NCBI GenBank assembly: GCA_036874045.1
Contig: CM072342.1
Coordinates: forward strand, 6,718,501 to 6,782,500
Source: Cymodocea nodosa
Taxonomy: Eukaryota; Streptophyta; Magnoliopsida; Alismatales; Cymodoceaceae
Direction: 5' to 3'
DNA length: 64,000 nt
Shown here: positions 21,060-33,793 of the stretch, in pieces
Position numbering within the stretch: the stretch's first letter is position 1
Layout of the letters: each line of letters opens with the position of its first letter
Translations under genes and position numbers: made by a program
Notes under the pieces: generated by a model
What the model was told of the DNA's origin: nothing
The model's input: only the letters and a program-made list of their open reading frames with translations
Database searches by the model: none

Positions 21060-23815
21060 TATATTTTCTTCTTCAACATTACTAACAGGTTCCTTAAGTA
21101 AATCATCAACATTTATTTCAACTAATTCATTTACAAGATCTTCAAGTAAATCTTTTCAATCTACTCTTCCAATAAAATTATAAAAAAGAAAACATGTTAA
21201 AACAATCTTTACTTTGTTAGGACCCTTGTATTTTGATAATGCAAAAACCTGTGTGAGGAAATAAATTGTATTTCACAGATTAGATAGTTCAGCAGAAGAG
21301 TAGAAGGTAGATAAGTTATTACAGAAAGTTCAGTATATGCTGCAAGAGATAAACTGGATTTCAGAAGGTTACCAAGCTTAAACATCTGAAAGAGATAAAT
21401 TTTCGGTGAGTTAGCAGACTTAAGTATCCAAAGAGTTAGTTTAAGGTAACAGAAACTTAATCGGACAGTTAGAAGAATAACTATCCGAAATTACAAGGTT
21501 TTCGGAGAGTTTTTTAAAGATAGTTGGTTGAATGATCAAAGAATTAGATAGTTAACTATCCAAAAAAACAAGAGGTTTCGGAAGGTTACAAACTTAACTA
21601 TCAGAAACTTAAGTCATTGAATTTCCCACGTGTAGAAATCCAAAACAAATGCTTAAAAGGATTTTTCGGAGAGTTAGAAAGTTAATTATCCGAAAAAACT
21701 TGAGATTTCGGAATGTTACAAACTTAACTATACGAAACTTAAGTCACTTTATTTTGCACATGTAGAAATGTGAAGAAAGCAGTCGAAAGCCTAAAGGAGG
21801 GTTCAAGAGGATACTGTAGCTAACTATCCGAAAGATGAAGAATTTCGATGAGTTAACAGTTATAACCATCCGAACTTAAGTTACCTCAAGTGTATGACTT
21901 AAATTCTCACGTGACACAGACAAAAGGACTTAAGTGAATTTTCGGTGAGTTACGGATGTTCTTCAGAGAGCTACACAGTTAATCATCCAAAAACATAAGG
22001 GAATCAGAAGGTTACTCATTGAACAGTATACAGAACGGTAACTTACTATTTTTGGGACTGAATACACAGTAAGTATAGTAGAATACATCCATTGGAAGTG
22101 AATATGATCGTTATACCTCTTGGTATAAATATGAGAAGTATGAGGAAGATTAAAACAATGAAAAATCATATACTGTGAGCTACTAAAAAAAAATTCTCAA
22201 ATATACTCTCAAGTTTGCAAAACATAGAATACTCTCAAAGTTTATTGCAACATACAAAGCCCCTTGCGCTCAAACTCTGTTTCAAAGCTCAAGTGTTGGT
22301 TCGTGAGTTTCAACTTGAAAACTCTCTGTTGGTTAAGAGCTTGAACCTGAAAGCTCGAAGAAAGGTTGGTTGTTGAGCTTCAACTTGAAAGCTCAAGTGT
22401 TGGTTCTTGCTTTAACATGAAAGCAAGTGATTGTAAGTATTTGCATACTTAGTGAAGCCCAAGTGAATCTTAGGGGTGGACTAACCGAATTGGTGAACCA
22501 CCTAAAAAAATTGCCCTGTGTTTCTTTCTATTTACTGTTTTGCATCTAGTTAAATTATTTCAACTTACTATTAAGTTGAATCAATCGATTATCTTAAAAA
22601 GAAATAAAATTTATACACTTACAATATTCACCCCCCTCTAGTAAGCCTATTGATCCTAACATATTTGTCTCAAATAAATATGATATATATCATTGTAAAA
22701 TGGCAAATCGACATTTAATCACTTAAAATGTACATTCTATTATATTTTTCAATTATAAATGTATATAATAAAAATTCTCCACTACATTATTAGAAACTCA
22801 ATTTTAATCATATTCTAATAAATGATATTGAACACCTTGAAATAGAGAAATAAATTTTAGGCAACTTGAGAAACCTACATCTACAAAATAATACTTATGA
22901 AATATATACAACATTTAGTATTTTATAAAATTCAATATTAAATTATAAAAATCATGTAAACAAAAGTAATGTCATATCAAGTAGGACTTTAAGCTTAAGT
23001 GGTTGAGAAGTTGCATCTTGTAATATTGTAACATCTACAGTTGATCATTCCCATCCTACAATAATGTATGTGATTTCTATGTCAAAATTACAAGTTGTTA
23101 AAACATTTTACATTAATTCTCCTTTTCTATTCTTGAATCTAACATTTTTTTGTACATAAATTGTGGTATTGGCATATGTACTATCGACAACATCAATGCA
23201 ATCCTAAATAGAAAAAATGTTACAATGTCAATTTTATAAAAAATACTATGAATAAATTAGAAGAGACAACATAATATAATGAACATATTACCTTAAAATA
23301 TGGGAAGATATTTGGATCATTTTGAATTGTGCTTGATGTTGACAATGAAGGTTTGGCTATAAGTATATGATGTAATTTGATTATAATATTTACAATCTCA
23401 TTGAAGTATATGTTAGTTGTCCAAGGAGATCAATGAAAACACTCACTTGTAACCTCATATCATTGGTTTTGATTAACTATAACAAGAAAAATTATCAATT
23501 TCTCTTCAACACTTATAGTTTGACTATCTTCTATTACCCTCTCTTTTCTAAGCAAGTCACAAAATATCATAAAAACATGTTAACTCATATGATATATTTT
23601 CCAACAATTATATGATTAGTGAGTTATTATGGTTCTAACAATCTCTTAATATAATTTTGTCTTTCTTTGTTATATATTTGTTTGGTTGCTTGGAAAATAA
23701 CATATACAATGGAATGTACATCTGTTCCACGCATTTGTACAACTAACTATAAAAGCCTATGCCATCTTCATCGTCATCTTTCTAATTGTAAATATTCTTT
23801 GTTATTCTCCATATA
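21060..23815 (-). pseudogene. PIF/Harbinger transposase relic, copy 1, split by a solo LTR
   Basis: Minus-strand reading from about 23815 gives the N-terminal helical region, then FHWSPWTTNIYFNEIVNI and IIKLHHILIAKPSLS. An intron (gtaata...ctatttag, about 23200-23300) follows, then the DDE region (CIDVVDSTYAN, FKNRKGELM, CNFDIEITYII) and ...VDVGFSSCLKF. The C-terminal stretch IVLTCFLFYNFI and DLLEDLVNELVEINVDDL lies left of 21214. The gene is interrupted by the LTR at 21215-22661. Removing the LTR and one target copy restores the frame across the junction. Many stops elsewhere make it a pseudogene. Confidence 0.85.
21215..22661 (+). repeat. solo Sirevirus-type LTR inserted in the Harbinger relic
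   Basis: Starts TGTTAGGACCCTTGTATTTTG and ends ...CCCCCCTCTAGTAAGCC...GATCCTAACA (TG...CA, 1447 bp). Flanks are tactt (21210-21214) and tattt (22662-22666), one transition apart. It is a plus-strand relative of the LTRs at 38235 and 42368. 21420-22020 holds AACTATCCGAA and ACTTAAGT words. A TATA box (TATAAATA) lies at 22124-22131. Confidence 0.85.
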
Positions 23816-25100
23816 GATAACAATTACCTACACAACCAAAAGACAAACATATAATATAATAACCTTTCAACAATTCACACTTAAATATACAAATCATTTC
23901 AACAATTAACATAAATATACAAACAATCTAGAGAATTAAACATATATATTCAAAATTCATATAATTAACATAAACACTGTTGTATTAGAATGACAACAAG
24001 ACTAAACGTAACAAAGAAAGTTCATTATGTTTAAACAAACTTCACGAATGTAATGCTATATTTCTCGTAGAACTTTATTTTTATAACTTTATGATTATTG
24101 CTCTAGGTTATCTAATGAATTTTATGGAAGTTAGTTTTGCACGAAAAATTAATTTTATACTTTATTGCAATAATAGTATAACAAAAAATGTTATGAGAGT
24201 TTGATGTTGATCAAATTAAAAGTTACAACAAATAAAAAGAATATGGAGTTTAAAATTAAATTTCAAATAAAGCAAGAATTTCAAATAAAGTGGAAGAGTG
24301 ACAATTAACTCACGTTTTCATGGTTATGGATGAAGAACTAGAGACTGTGTATTAAATGTGCATTTGATCATGTACACATGTACATGATTATAAATATGTG
24401 CAAGTGTAGAGGTGATTGAAAACTCATAACACAACACCAAAATATTTGTGTAAGAGCTACTAATCAAGAAAGTGTTGTTGATCAATCTTTGGAGAAGCAT
24501 AAAAATTTAAGTTATTCAGTTTTAGGCTTTTTTAACTAGATTGAGCTTTAATCATTTTAAGAAAAATGAGTAGTTTTCTTACTCTTTGTTTTGTCAAAAT
24601 TTTTCTCTTGATTTTAAAGTTTTCTAAAAACTTATTTCACTTGATATTTAAACACTGAAAGTAGATTCCTTCGTAGTGTTTACATAAACACAACGAGTAT
24701 TGTCTTGTTAGTTCATGGTGTTAAAGTAAATATAATGGAGTTAGTACTCTATTAGTTTGCAATATAATGTTTATCGTTAAGCTACGATTATGTCAAGTTA
24801 AAAAAAATGAAGGTTGTAACATCAAGTTGTAAGATCAATAATAAACTCAAGGTATACAATGAATACTTAAGTAAAACTCAAGAAGTAAATGTATTTGATT
24901 TGAGAAATCACTATAAATTTTAGTATTTTTTATTGTTTATTTATTTTATAATTATCAAAAAAATTTATAAAAATAATTTTTAATTTTTACGAACTGTAAC
25001 TAATTTAAAATATATATATATTACTTAACCTATATTAGTTAAAATCTCCCATCTCTCGTAATTTAAAAGATAATTAACTACATTATCACTTATAATTTTT
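23816..25100. other. AT-rich intergenic stretch
   Basis: No open frame with recognisable content and no LTR ends. It probably includes the 5' flank of Harbinger copy 1 and the distal promoter of the NSE3-like gene. Confidence 0.4.
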
Positions 25101-25385
25101 ATTAAAAGTCTAATCTTCATGATTCAAAAATCACCGTTATTTTCGACAGTGGTAACGAGAGAGAGCGTACAGGCGGTCGACCTTTCTCGGAACTGGAAGA
25201 GAAAGGGCGGGAAGACGAGCGAAAGCAAGGAAACCAAAACGCCAACGTCGGAACTCCACCTCCGACGAAGACGAGGTGATCGTCGTCGAACGGTAGTAGT
25301 CATTCCCTAAGAATTTTACTTCCCCCTTGTCATCGTAATCGTTTTCGTAGATTTTGTTGTGTAACGTTTGGGTTTTCTTCTAGGG

Positions 25386-26876
25386 ATGGGGAATCACGGC
25401 GAGGAGTTCCCCCAGATCGACATATCGCTAGAGGTATACGTGCATTTTTGGTTCCCGGCAGCATTGAGTCTCTCTTTCCCTCTGTACCTATTTAATATAC
25501 ATGAGAAGAGGAACTCGTTTTGATGATTTGGAGGTGTTTGTTTATGTTTAATTTATTCAGGAGAAAGAAAAGCTGGTTGCGGAGGTCGTGCGCTACGCCC
25601 TGTTCAAGACGCACCAGACTGCCGGCTGTCCGATTAAAAGGGAGGAGCTGACGCAGTTGGTGACCAGGAATTACCGCCAGAGGTCGTTGCCGGCGTTGGT
25701 GATCCACGAGGCCGGTGCCAAGCTTTCCAGTGTCTTCGGGTACAAACTTAAGGAGCTACAGCGTGCCCGCTGTTCGTCCACCAGACAGGGGCGATTTTCG
25801 CAACAAAGTAAGTGGTGTTTCGAATTCGAAGCATGGAGTAGATGTGAAATGGATGATATTCTTTGTTCGTAATTATTAGAGTAATTCCAAATTGATACTT
25901 AAAACGAAATAAAATTTTATTTATATAGTGGATTCAAAACAGTGAAGGTTTTGAACTTACACTTTGTAAGAAAGCAAAGCGTTTTACGTTAACGAAATCA
26001 ATTATTGAGTAGGTGTGAAATGGATGATATTCTTTGTTCGTAATTATTAGAGTAATTCCAAATTGATACTTAAATCGAAATAAAATTTTATTTATATAGT
26101 GGATTCAAAACAGTGAAGGTTTTGAACTTACACTTTGTAAGAAAGCAAAGCGTTTTACGTTAACGAAATCAATTATTGATCCAGGTGTCGATGCAAAATC
26201 TTACGTCCTTGAGAGCCAGATACCTCCTGATATCTACAAGTCATTCGTTGAGGATAAGAAGAATTCACACCTAAATGGTTTTACTTTTGCTGTAATCAGC
26301 AACGTGTATCTCTCTGGAGCTAAAATCTCGGAAGGTTTGACTGTTTCCATCTTGCTTTTGCGTTTCTATGGCGTGCCTTTTTACTTGGACGTGTCTAATG
26401 TAGAGACACAATATCATAATGCAGAAAACCTTTGGCATCACTTGAGAAGACTTGGACTAAAAGAAAATGATGAAAATCATCCGGTCTTCGGAAACGTCAA
26501 AAACATACTTGAAACTCTTGTACAGCAAAGGTTAGAATCTCTGCAGAGGCATCTAAAGCCAATAATTTGCATAATCCAGGACCCATTTGTCCATCCTGTT
26601 GGTAAATAGCTCTAATTATTTCTTCCCAGAAATACCTTTGCTTTATTTTTTTTAATGGCTATATGTAGGTACTTGCAGAAAGAGAAACATAGCGGTGCAG
26701 AGGGCAACTCTGTGATGTATGAGCTGGCTGAACGAGCCTTAGATGAATCCTTCGTTCAAAAAGTAGAGCACTACATAACAAAGGCATGTCTTTTTTATTA
26801 TATTCATTTGCTAAAATACATTCGTTATTTGTTTTTACAGCTTGTTGTACATAACTCTGGCTTTGATATTATGTGA
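25386..26876 (+). CDS. NSE3: MAGE-domain subunit of the SMC5/6 complex (NSE3-like)
   Basis: The plant single MAGE protein is the NSE3 subunit of the SMC5/6 complex; with NSE1 and NSE4 it binds DNA and supports recombination repair in the nucleus. Exons: 25386-25433, 25561-25807, 26185-26334, 26425-26530, 26669-26783, 26841-26876, giving about 233 residues, close to other plant NSE3 proteins. Start MGNHGEEF was chosen because it precedes a GT donor and fits plant relatives; an acceptor-like cttctag just before it suggests a 5' UTR intron. MAGE motifs are VRYALFKTHQ, PIKREELTQLV, FGYKLKELQ, NLWHHLRRLGL, HPVFGNVK and LVQQR. All phases agree. The last intron (57 nt) needs a GC donor; reading through it also stays open to the same stop. 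25100-25385 is GC-rich promoter/5' UTR. Confidence 0.92.
25838..26179 (+). repeat. 171-bp tandem duplication in NSE3 intron 2
   Basis: About 25838-26008 and 26009-26179 are direct copies, 171 bases apart and almost identical (for example aaaacgaaat against aaatcgaaat). The second copy ends five bases before the exon 3 acceptor, so the duplication extends the intron and duplicates potential branch-point sequence. Confidence 0.9.
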
Positions 26877-27154
26877 AATCATTATAGTATTACAGAGACA
26901 AAAAGGATTGAAATTCTGGTTCATTCATTAAGAAAGCTTAATGGAAATCTTATAATGTTGAGGTTGGATCTGAACATCTAACATTTTGTTTCATACAGTT
27001 CTTGTGACATAAATAGTTCAGTAAGTTAAAGTTATTGAGGCTATCTATATCAAAGCATCTGATCAGACCACCTTTTCTAGCATGATGTAGGTGATTGTTC
27101 AGTGATATGTATGATGAAGTGAGGAAGTCTTATTAATTTTTCTGGTATAAATTA
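26877..27154. other. NSE3 3' flank
   Basis: AT-rich sequence between the NSE3-like stop codon and the 3' end of the minus-strand LINE. No coding content seen; it should hold the 3' UTR and polyadenylation site. Confidence 0.4.
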
Positions 27155-27833
27155 TACTACAATAACAACAATTCAAGTCATAATCCCATTACATGAAATC
27201 GGTCTCATGAATCTTTTTTTTTTATCCGTCCTACTTTAATTTTATAAATAACATCCTCTATAACTTCACCATTGCTACCTATTATAGGTCTTAAATATTT
27301 AAAAGTTTTACCTTTATGAATGTCATAACCTTTTAAGTGTATACCTTCATCATTATTTTAATTTTCATTGAAACTACATTCTATATATTTGATTTTTAAC
27401 CTAACTAATTTAAATCTTCTAAACTCCAAAGTATCTTTCTATAATTCTAATATAGAACTAATTCTTGCTTTACTTTCGTCAACTAAAACTATATCATTAG
27501 CAAAAAAGTATACACTAGGATATTTCTCTTCAAATTTTCTTAGTTATTTCATCCATAATTAAAACAAACAAATATAGACTTACAGAGGATCCGTGGTGTA
27601 AGCCTATGTTTATTGATAATTCCTTAAATTTTCCTCTTAGAGTTTTAACATTAGTAACTATTATTTCATGCATGTTCTTTATAATATCAATATATCTTAT
27701 TGTTACTTCTTTTCTTTCTAAAAACCCACCATAATAGGTTTCTAGATACTCTATTATAAGCTCTTTCTAAATTAATGAAAACCATATGAAGTTTTTTTTT
27801 TAACTGTAAAATTTTCTATTAGTTTCCAAAGTA

Positions 27834-28796
<963 letters not shown>

Positions 28797-30140
28797 TAAA
28801 TGAATAATTTCTATTGTTGACCAACCTAGTATAAACCCATATTGATTTTCTAGATTTTAGTTGCATGTCTTAGTCGTTACTTAGTTTTCCATTTTCATAG
28901 TTTCATACTGTAACTCATTAACTTAATACCATAATAATTATTATAAATTTTTATATATTTTTCACTTAATTGTTAAATATAAGTATTAAAGAATTCTTTT
29001 TCCATTCATTTGGCATCTTCTTTGCCTTTAACATTATATTAAAAAGCTTAATTAATCACTTAATTTCTATTTCACTCATATACTTTTACATTTCAATAGG
29101 AGTATCATTTGGTTAAATAGTTTTCCCACATTTCATTTCTTAATTACTATTTTTACCTTCAAATTACAAATTCTTCTAAAATAACTATGGTTTATGTCTT
29201 TTGTACTACTACCCAAATTTTGTATGTAGGAGTTGCCTATACTAGAATCATCAAAAAGTTTACTAAAATATTTATGCCATCTATCTTTTATTTCATTTTC
29301 TCAATAACTTCTTTTACCTTCAAATTACCAATTCTTCTAAAATAATTATAGTTTATATCTATATACTGTTACCTAAATTTTATATGTAAGTTGCCTATAA
29401 TAGAATCATCAAAAATTTACTAAAATACCTACACCATATATCTTTTATTTTATTTTCTTTTATTAAAACTCTATCATCCTCTTCTTACTTTACTCAAATC
29501 TTTAGATTTTCTCAATTTAAATATTTTATTTTCACTTTGTTTTGTGTTTGAATTATTATATAATTTCTCATAAACTTGATTTTTAACTTCACTAATAATT
29601 TTCTTGGCATTCCTTTTTACTAACTTATATTTCTCTAAATTTTTCTAATTTCTACATTTATGATAGATTTTTCTCATTTCTTTTATTATTTTTGTACATC
29701 TTAATTCTCCTACTAACTTTCCTTATCTACTGGAGCTATCTCATAAGTCTCTCTTAAAATTTTTCTAATGATTTTTTTAATACAAGTAGTCATTTCATTT
29801 TGTAGTTTATTTACCTTTTCTTCTAGTTTTCATATTCTTTCTTGCAACAAGTTATATCTAAATATCTTTTTCTTTTCACTTTTTAGATCCCAGCACCTAA
29901 TTCTTAGGTTCTTATGTACTTCAAATTTTCTTTTCTTAATATCAATATTAAAATTTATTACTAATAACCTATGTTGTGTAATTTTCTTCTGAAATAACCT
30001 TACAATCTTTACACATTCTTTGATCTATTTTTCTAGTAAGTAAAAAAATTATTTGACCAACATTTAAACCACTTCTAAATGTAATTAAATGCTCCACTCT
30101 TCCTCCACTCCTGAAGCATATGCACTAATTGTACTATCTC

Positions 30141-31221
30141 GGTCCAGGTGTGATACAAAGTTAGAAACAATGGAGCTTGCAAAATATTTTCAAAAAGGCA
30201 CACTCGTTGAAGAGTAAACTGCACAAATATATTGTGGCCACCGCATTATGGTGTATCTGGGTGCTCAGATGTGAGATTATTTTTGAAGGCATCAAACCTC
30301 ATCCTTCGAATTTGATCTACCAGATAATAAAGTTTATTCAAAAATTTCAACTTCTTCATCAATGGTAAACACATGTCAGGTCACATCAGTAGATCATCAT
30401 ACTTTTCAGATTATTACATTGACATATTATTCAAGTTGGCCGAAATCAATCACATCAATCTACTCCTTCGTAACTCGTCGAACTCAGCTATTGCTTTGGA
30501 ATATGTGTCGAAGCTAACCACGGTATGCATGCAAATCTCTGACAAAAATGTCAGAAAATTTGGCCAAGCCAATAGGAATCCTCAGTCTAACCGTCATCAT
30601 CTTTGGTTAAACCGAATTTTGACAAAGACACTTCAGATTACATCAAATATTATTTCGTTCTCACTGGTTATTTGTCGGTTGAACCAAATCTATGCTTCGG
30701 TTATATCGCTTCTTAGGTTGGTATCACCAGACAGCCTCATCGGTTAGAACTCGGGGATGAACATTTCGGTCTCACCGAAGGAAAGTTCGGTCAGACCGAA
30801 TTCTGATAGATTTCTTCAGTCTAGTTGAACCAAAGGTATGGTTACGTTGGTCTCACTCTGATAGAATTTCCAGATTTTGGCTCCACCTGAAAATTCACGG
30901 TCTTACAGAATTCAGTCAAACCGCACTACCTAGATTTCAGTTTGACCGGAATTTTTCGGTTTAACCGAAATACGGTTAAATCGAAATTCAGTCTGTCTGA
31001 TTTTCGGTTACACCAGCAATTATTCAGTTGCACCGAAATTGAGATTATCGGAAAACCCAAAAATATTCTTGATTCTCACCAAACTCTAGCACTATATGTA
31101 GCAAATATTCATAGAATATTTCAACGTTGTATCTTCTGTCAAACCAAATTTCAATTTGGTTATCATTTTACTTGCAATCTCCTGATGAATTTAAAGGATA
31201 GCGTTATTTAAAAAAAAAAAA
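30141..31221 (+). mobile_element. 5'-truncated L1-type LINE insertion with poly(A) and target duplication
   Basis: Bounded by 14-bp direct repeats aattgtactatctc (30127-30140) and aattatactatctc (31222-31235), one difference, with a run of A at 31210-31221. That is the hallmark of LINE retrotransposition. The only coding remnant, 30177-30368 (ATALWCIWVLRCEIIFEG), resembles the region after the RT in plant L1 elements. The rest behaves as 3' UTR and holds the ACCGAA palindrome cluster. Confidence 0.75.
30560..31040. repeat. cluster of imperfect TTCGGTNNNACCGAA palindromes
   Basis: Repeated inverted words such as TTTCGGTTTAACCGAAA (about 30955-30972), TTCGGTCAGACCGAA (about 30787-30801), TCGGTCTCACCGAAGG and CGGTTACACC recur through the interval with uneven spacing. 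They lie within the L1-type insertion. No coding role is apparent. Confidence 0.7.
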
Positions 31222-31356
31222 AATTATACTATCTCATTTCCTATCACAAGCTTAATCATTATAATTCTACCTTCAATCATTATTATCTCAATAACTTTAT
31301 CTTTTAAACGTTTATTAACTATTATTCCAATTGCATTTTTATGCTTATTTTTATAG

Positions 31357-33790
31357 TTGCTTGTCTACCTAATGTTAACCCTCCTTTATTTTGACTTCAG
31401 ACCATTTATGTTGTCTACCTGAAGTGTGAGGAAATTCTTGTTTTCCATGGTTTAGTTGTTGATAGCTTTCATCCCAGCAGTCCTAGAAGTTTCCATGAGA
31501 AGCACGAAAATATCCTTGTGTCCCCAAGATGTCTATTTTTAGATATTTAATTTGAAAGGTTTTGTGTTTTAGTTGGTCCAACAAAAATGACCATTCCTCC
31601 AGCAATATTCCAGCATGACTTGGAACTGCTACCTCTAGAATGTCATTTATATAGGCATGTTTTAGGGGTTCTACAGTTGATCCTGTACCACTGTTATATA
31701 CTACAATTACTAGTTTTCTTGGTTGTGATAGATGTATCGGGAGACAAGCTTCTCTTGAGGCTGCAGCCAAAATTCTTGAAGGTACAGTGCGTCAGCACAT
31801 TTTCTGAGACAAAACAAATGAGTTGAAAGACACAAAAAATGAAGAATCTATCCCTAATGAGTCTACACTGTTTTGTCTCTTTGTACTCAAATTTATGTAG
31901 AGTAAAAACAGAGGGTTGATGATCTCTAAATAGTCGAAGTCAATATTTTTCTACTAGAAAATTTGTAGGTATCTATACCATTACTGTTTTGGTGGTGAAA
32001 GCAATTAAAATTAGTTGATAATAAATCTCTTTTTAAATATTTTGCCAATCAGGCACGATGAAAAACATGCAAGTAGATATTATTAAGTTGCACATGATAA
32101 TGGTAGTATTTTTGCTTAAGTTTGAATTCAAAACTTCTCTCACAATCGAGTAAAAAGACCAGTTACGCTATCTGATTACAAATTGTTTAAAAGCATCTGT
32201 TTTTGTAAAGATGAATTAAACTGCACATACAAATTATATTTAGATATTTAAAGTGAGCAACATGAATCTAATTTATAACATGCTAAGAAATGCCAATCTG
32301 CAAGACAGATTTATCATGCCCATGTAGATTGCACTAAAGATTGTAGAGAGAATCTTACTAAAATTTTGCTCAATATTAAGAATCATATCACATACTCTAC
32401 TAAAAAATTTCTGAAAATTTTCTGCTAAAAAAACGTTTCTGCAAATTTAATCCGTTGCACACCATTAAGTAGGTTGGGTTTCCATGAGTTTTGATTTTTA
32501 AATTGTAAAAAATTGCACGTTTCGTCCAGACGATATTTTGCTCCATTAGACATGCAGTTTTATTTCTGCCTTCTCTGAATTTCTTGCTTTTTTGGTTTAA
32601 CTAGTATACTCCAATTCGTTTCTGTATATTGAATAAATAAATGCCTTTTAGCTGTGAATAAATTTCTCTTATAATGCCTTATTTTAGCAGACTGCAAAAG
32701 GAGGTGATGACCACATTGACTTGGATTGATATCTAGTAAATAATTAATGTAAGCAGCATTCTTTATTTCTACGATGCAATGACATTTCCTTTCAGTTACT
32801 ATTGTTCCACAAAAAAACCATGAAATGTTTCACTTACATATTTGCTTTTCTATTTTAGATATTATTCTAAACGAGGTTTGGCCTTAGGCAAGATGTACTA
32901 GTCACTGAATATCAAATTGCTTGTTCTTGTAGCAATTCCTTGTATTTCATTGTCTTTGGCATCCTCATTGTCCATCAATGGAACGGAAGGAGTCCAAGTC
33001 AACGAGTATCAGATCCCCATCTCTTTTGATGTTGAGTTTTTTGTGAGCAAATGCTTTCATATTTTGTGACCTTGTCAATGATAGATAGTATGATGATTTG
33101 GCAGTTAACTATGAATATTATATTGGTACGGACATCTTTTTTCATGGGAAACCCACCGGTTCAATTTTTATCTTGTTGGAAAGACAATGACTTACAATGC
33201 TCTTGTAAATTTTTCCTTTTAAATTTCTACATTTTTCCACCTCAAAGTCTGTTTATATTATTCAGATATCCGTTTGGGGTTCTAGTTTTATTATCTTCCA
33301 ATCCTAATGAATAGTGAATGTGGCACATTACGATTTAATCATATATCGATTTTGCTTGATTATTGCGATCCTCCCAAACGCTATATTAGATGGATTGTAA
33401 ATTCGACGTGAGCAGAACGAATAGGATCTATTCTTTAATATCTTCAAAATATGGAGCAATTTGCTATCTAGGATATGTACATAAATACATGCATATTTAT
33501 ATTTACATGTATAGTTCCACTACACTTTTAACACCGTTATATTTTAGCACAAATTTTCCATTAAATCTCGTCACTACCATTTGCCAGACAATTCTACTTA
33601 AGTCACAACTTTTTTCAAATAGTTTACTACACTTTTGATTTATGGCACCATTTTTTAACCAAATTGGCTCAATTAGTTGAATCAAATTTTTTTATAAAAA
33701 ATAATTTAACTATTAAACTAGATTGAGCTAGGACAAACTGGTTAAACACTTAAAAATCAAACAATTTAAAAACCCTTCAATTCCATTAAC
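31357..33790. other. unassigned stretch, two overlapping ORFs of unknown nature
   Basis: 31483-31770 (minus, 95 codons, MAAASREACLPIHL...) overlaps 31587-31826 (plus, 79 codons). I recognise neither, and no splice-consistent neighbours were found. Base composition at 31400-31800 is less AT-rich than the flanks, so a decayed gene fragment is possible. The rest shows nothing. Confidence 0.3.
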
Positions 33791-33793
33791 TTA

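Noticed and set aside
31483-31826. Protein-coding gene on either strand
   Set aside because: Two overlapping short ORFs, no recognisable domain, no consistent splice partners; left as unassigned.
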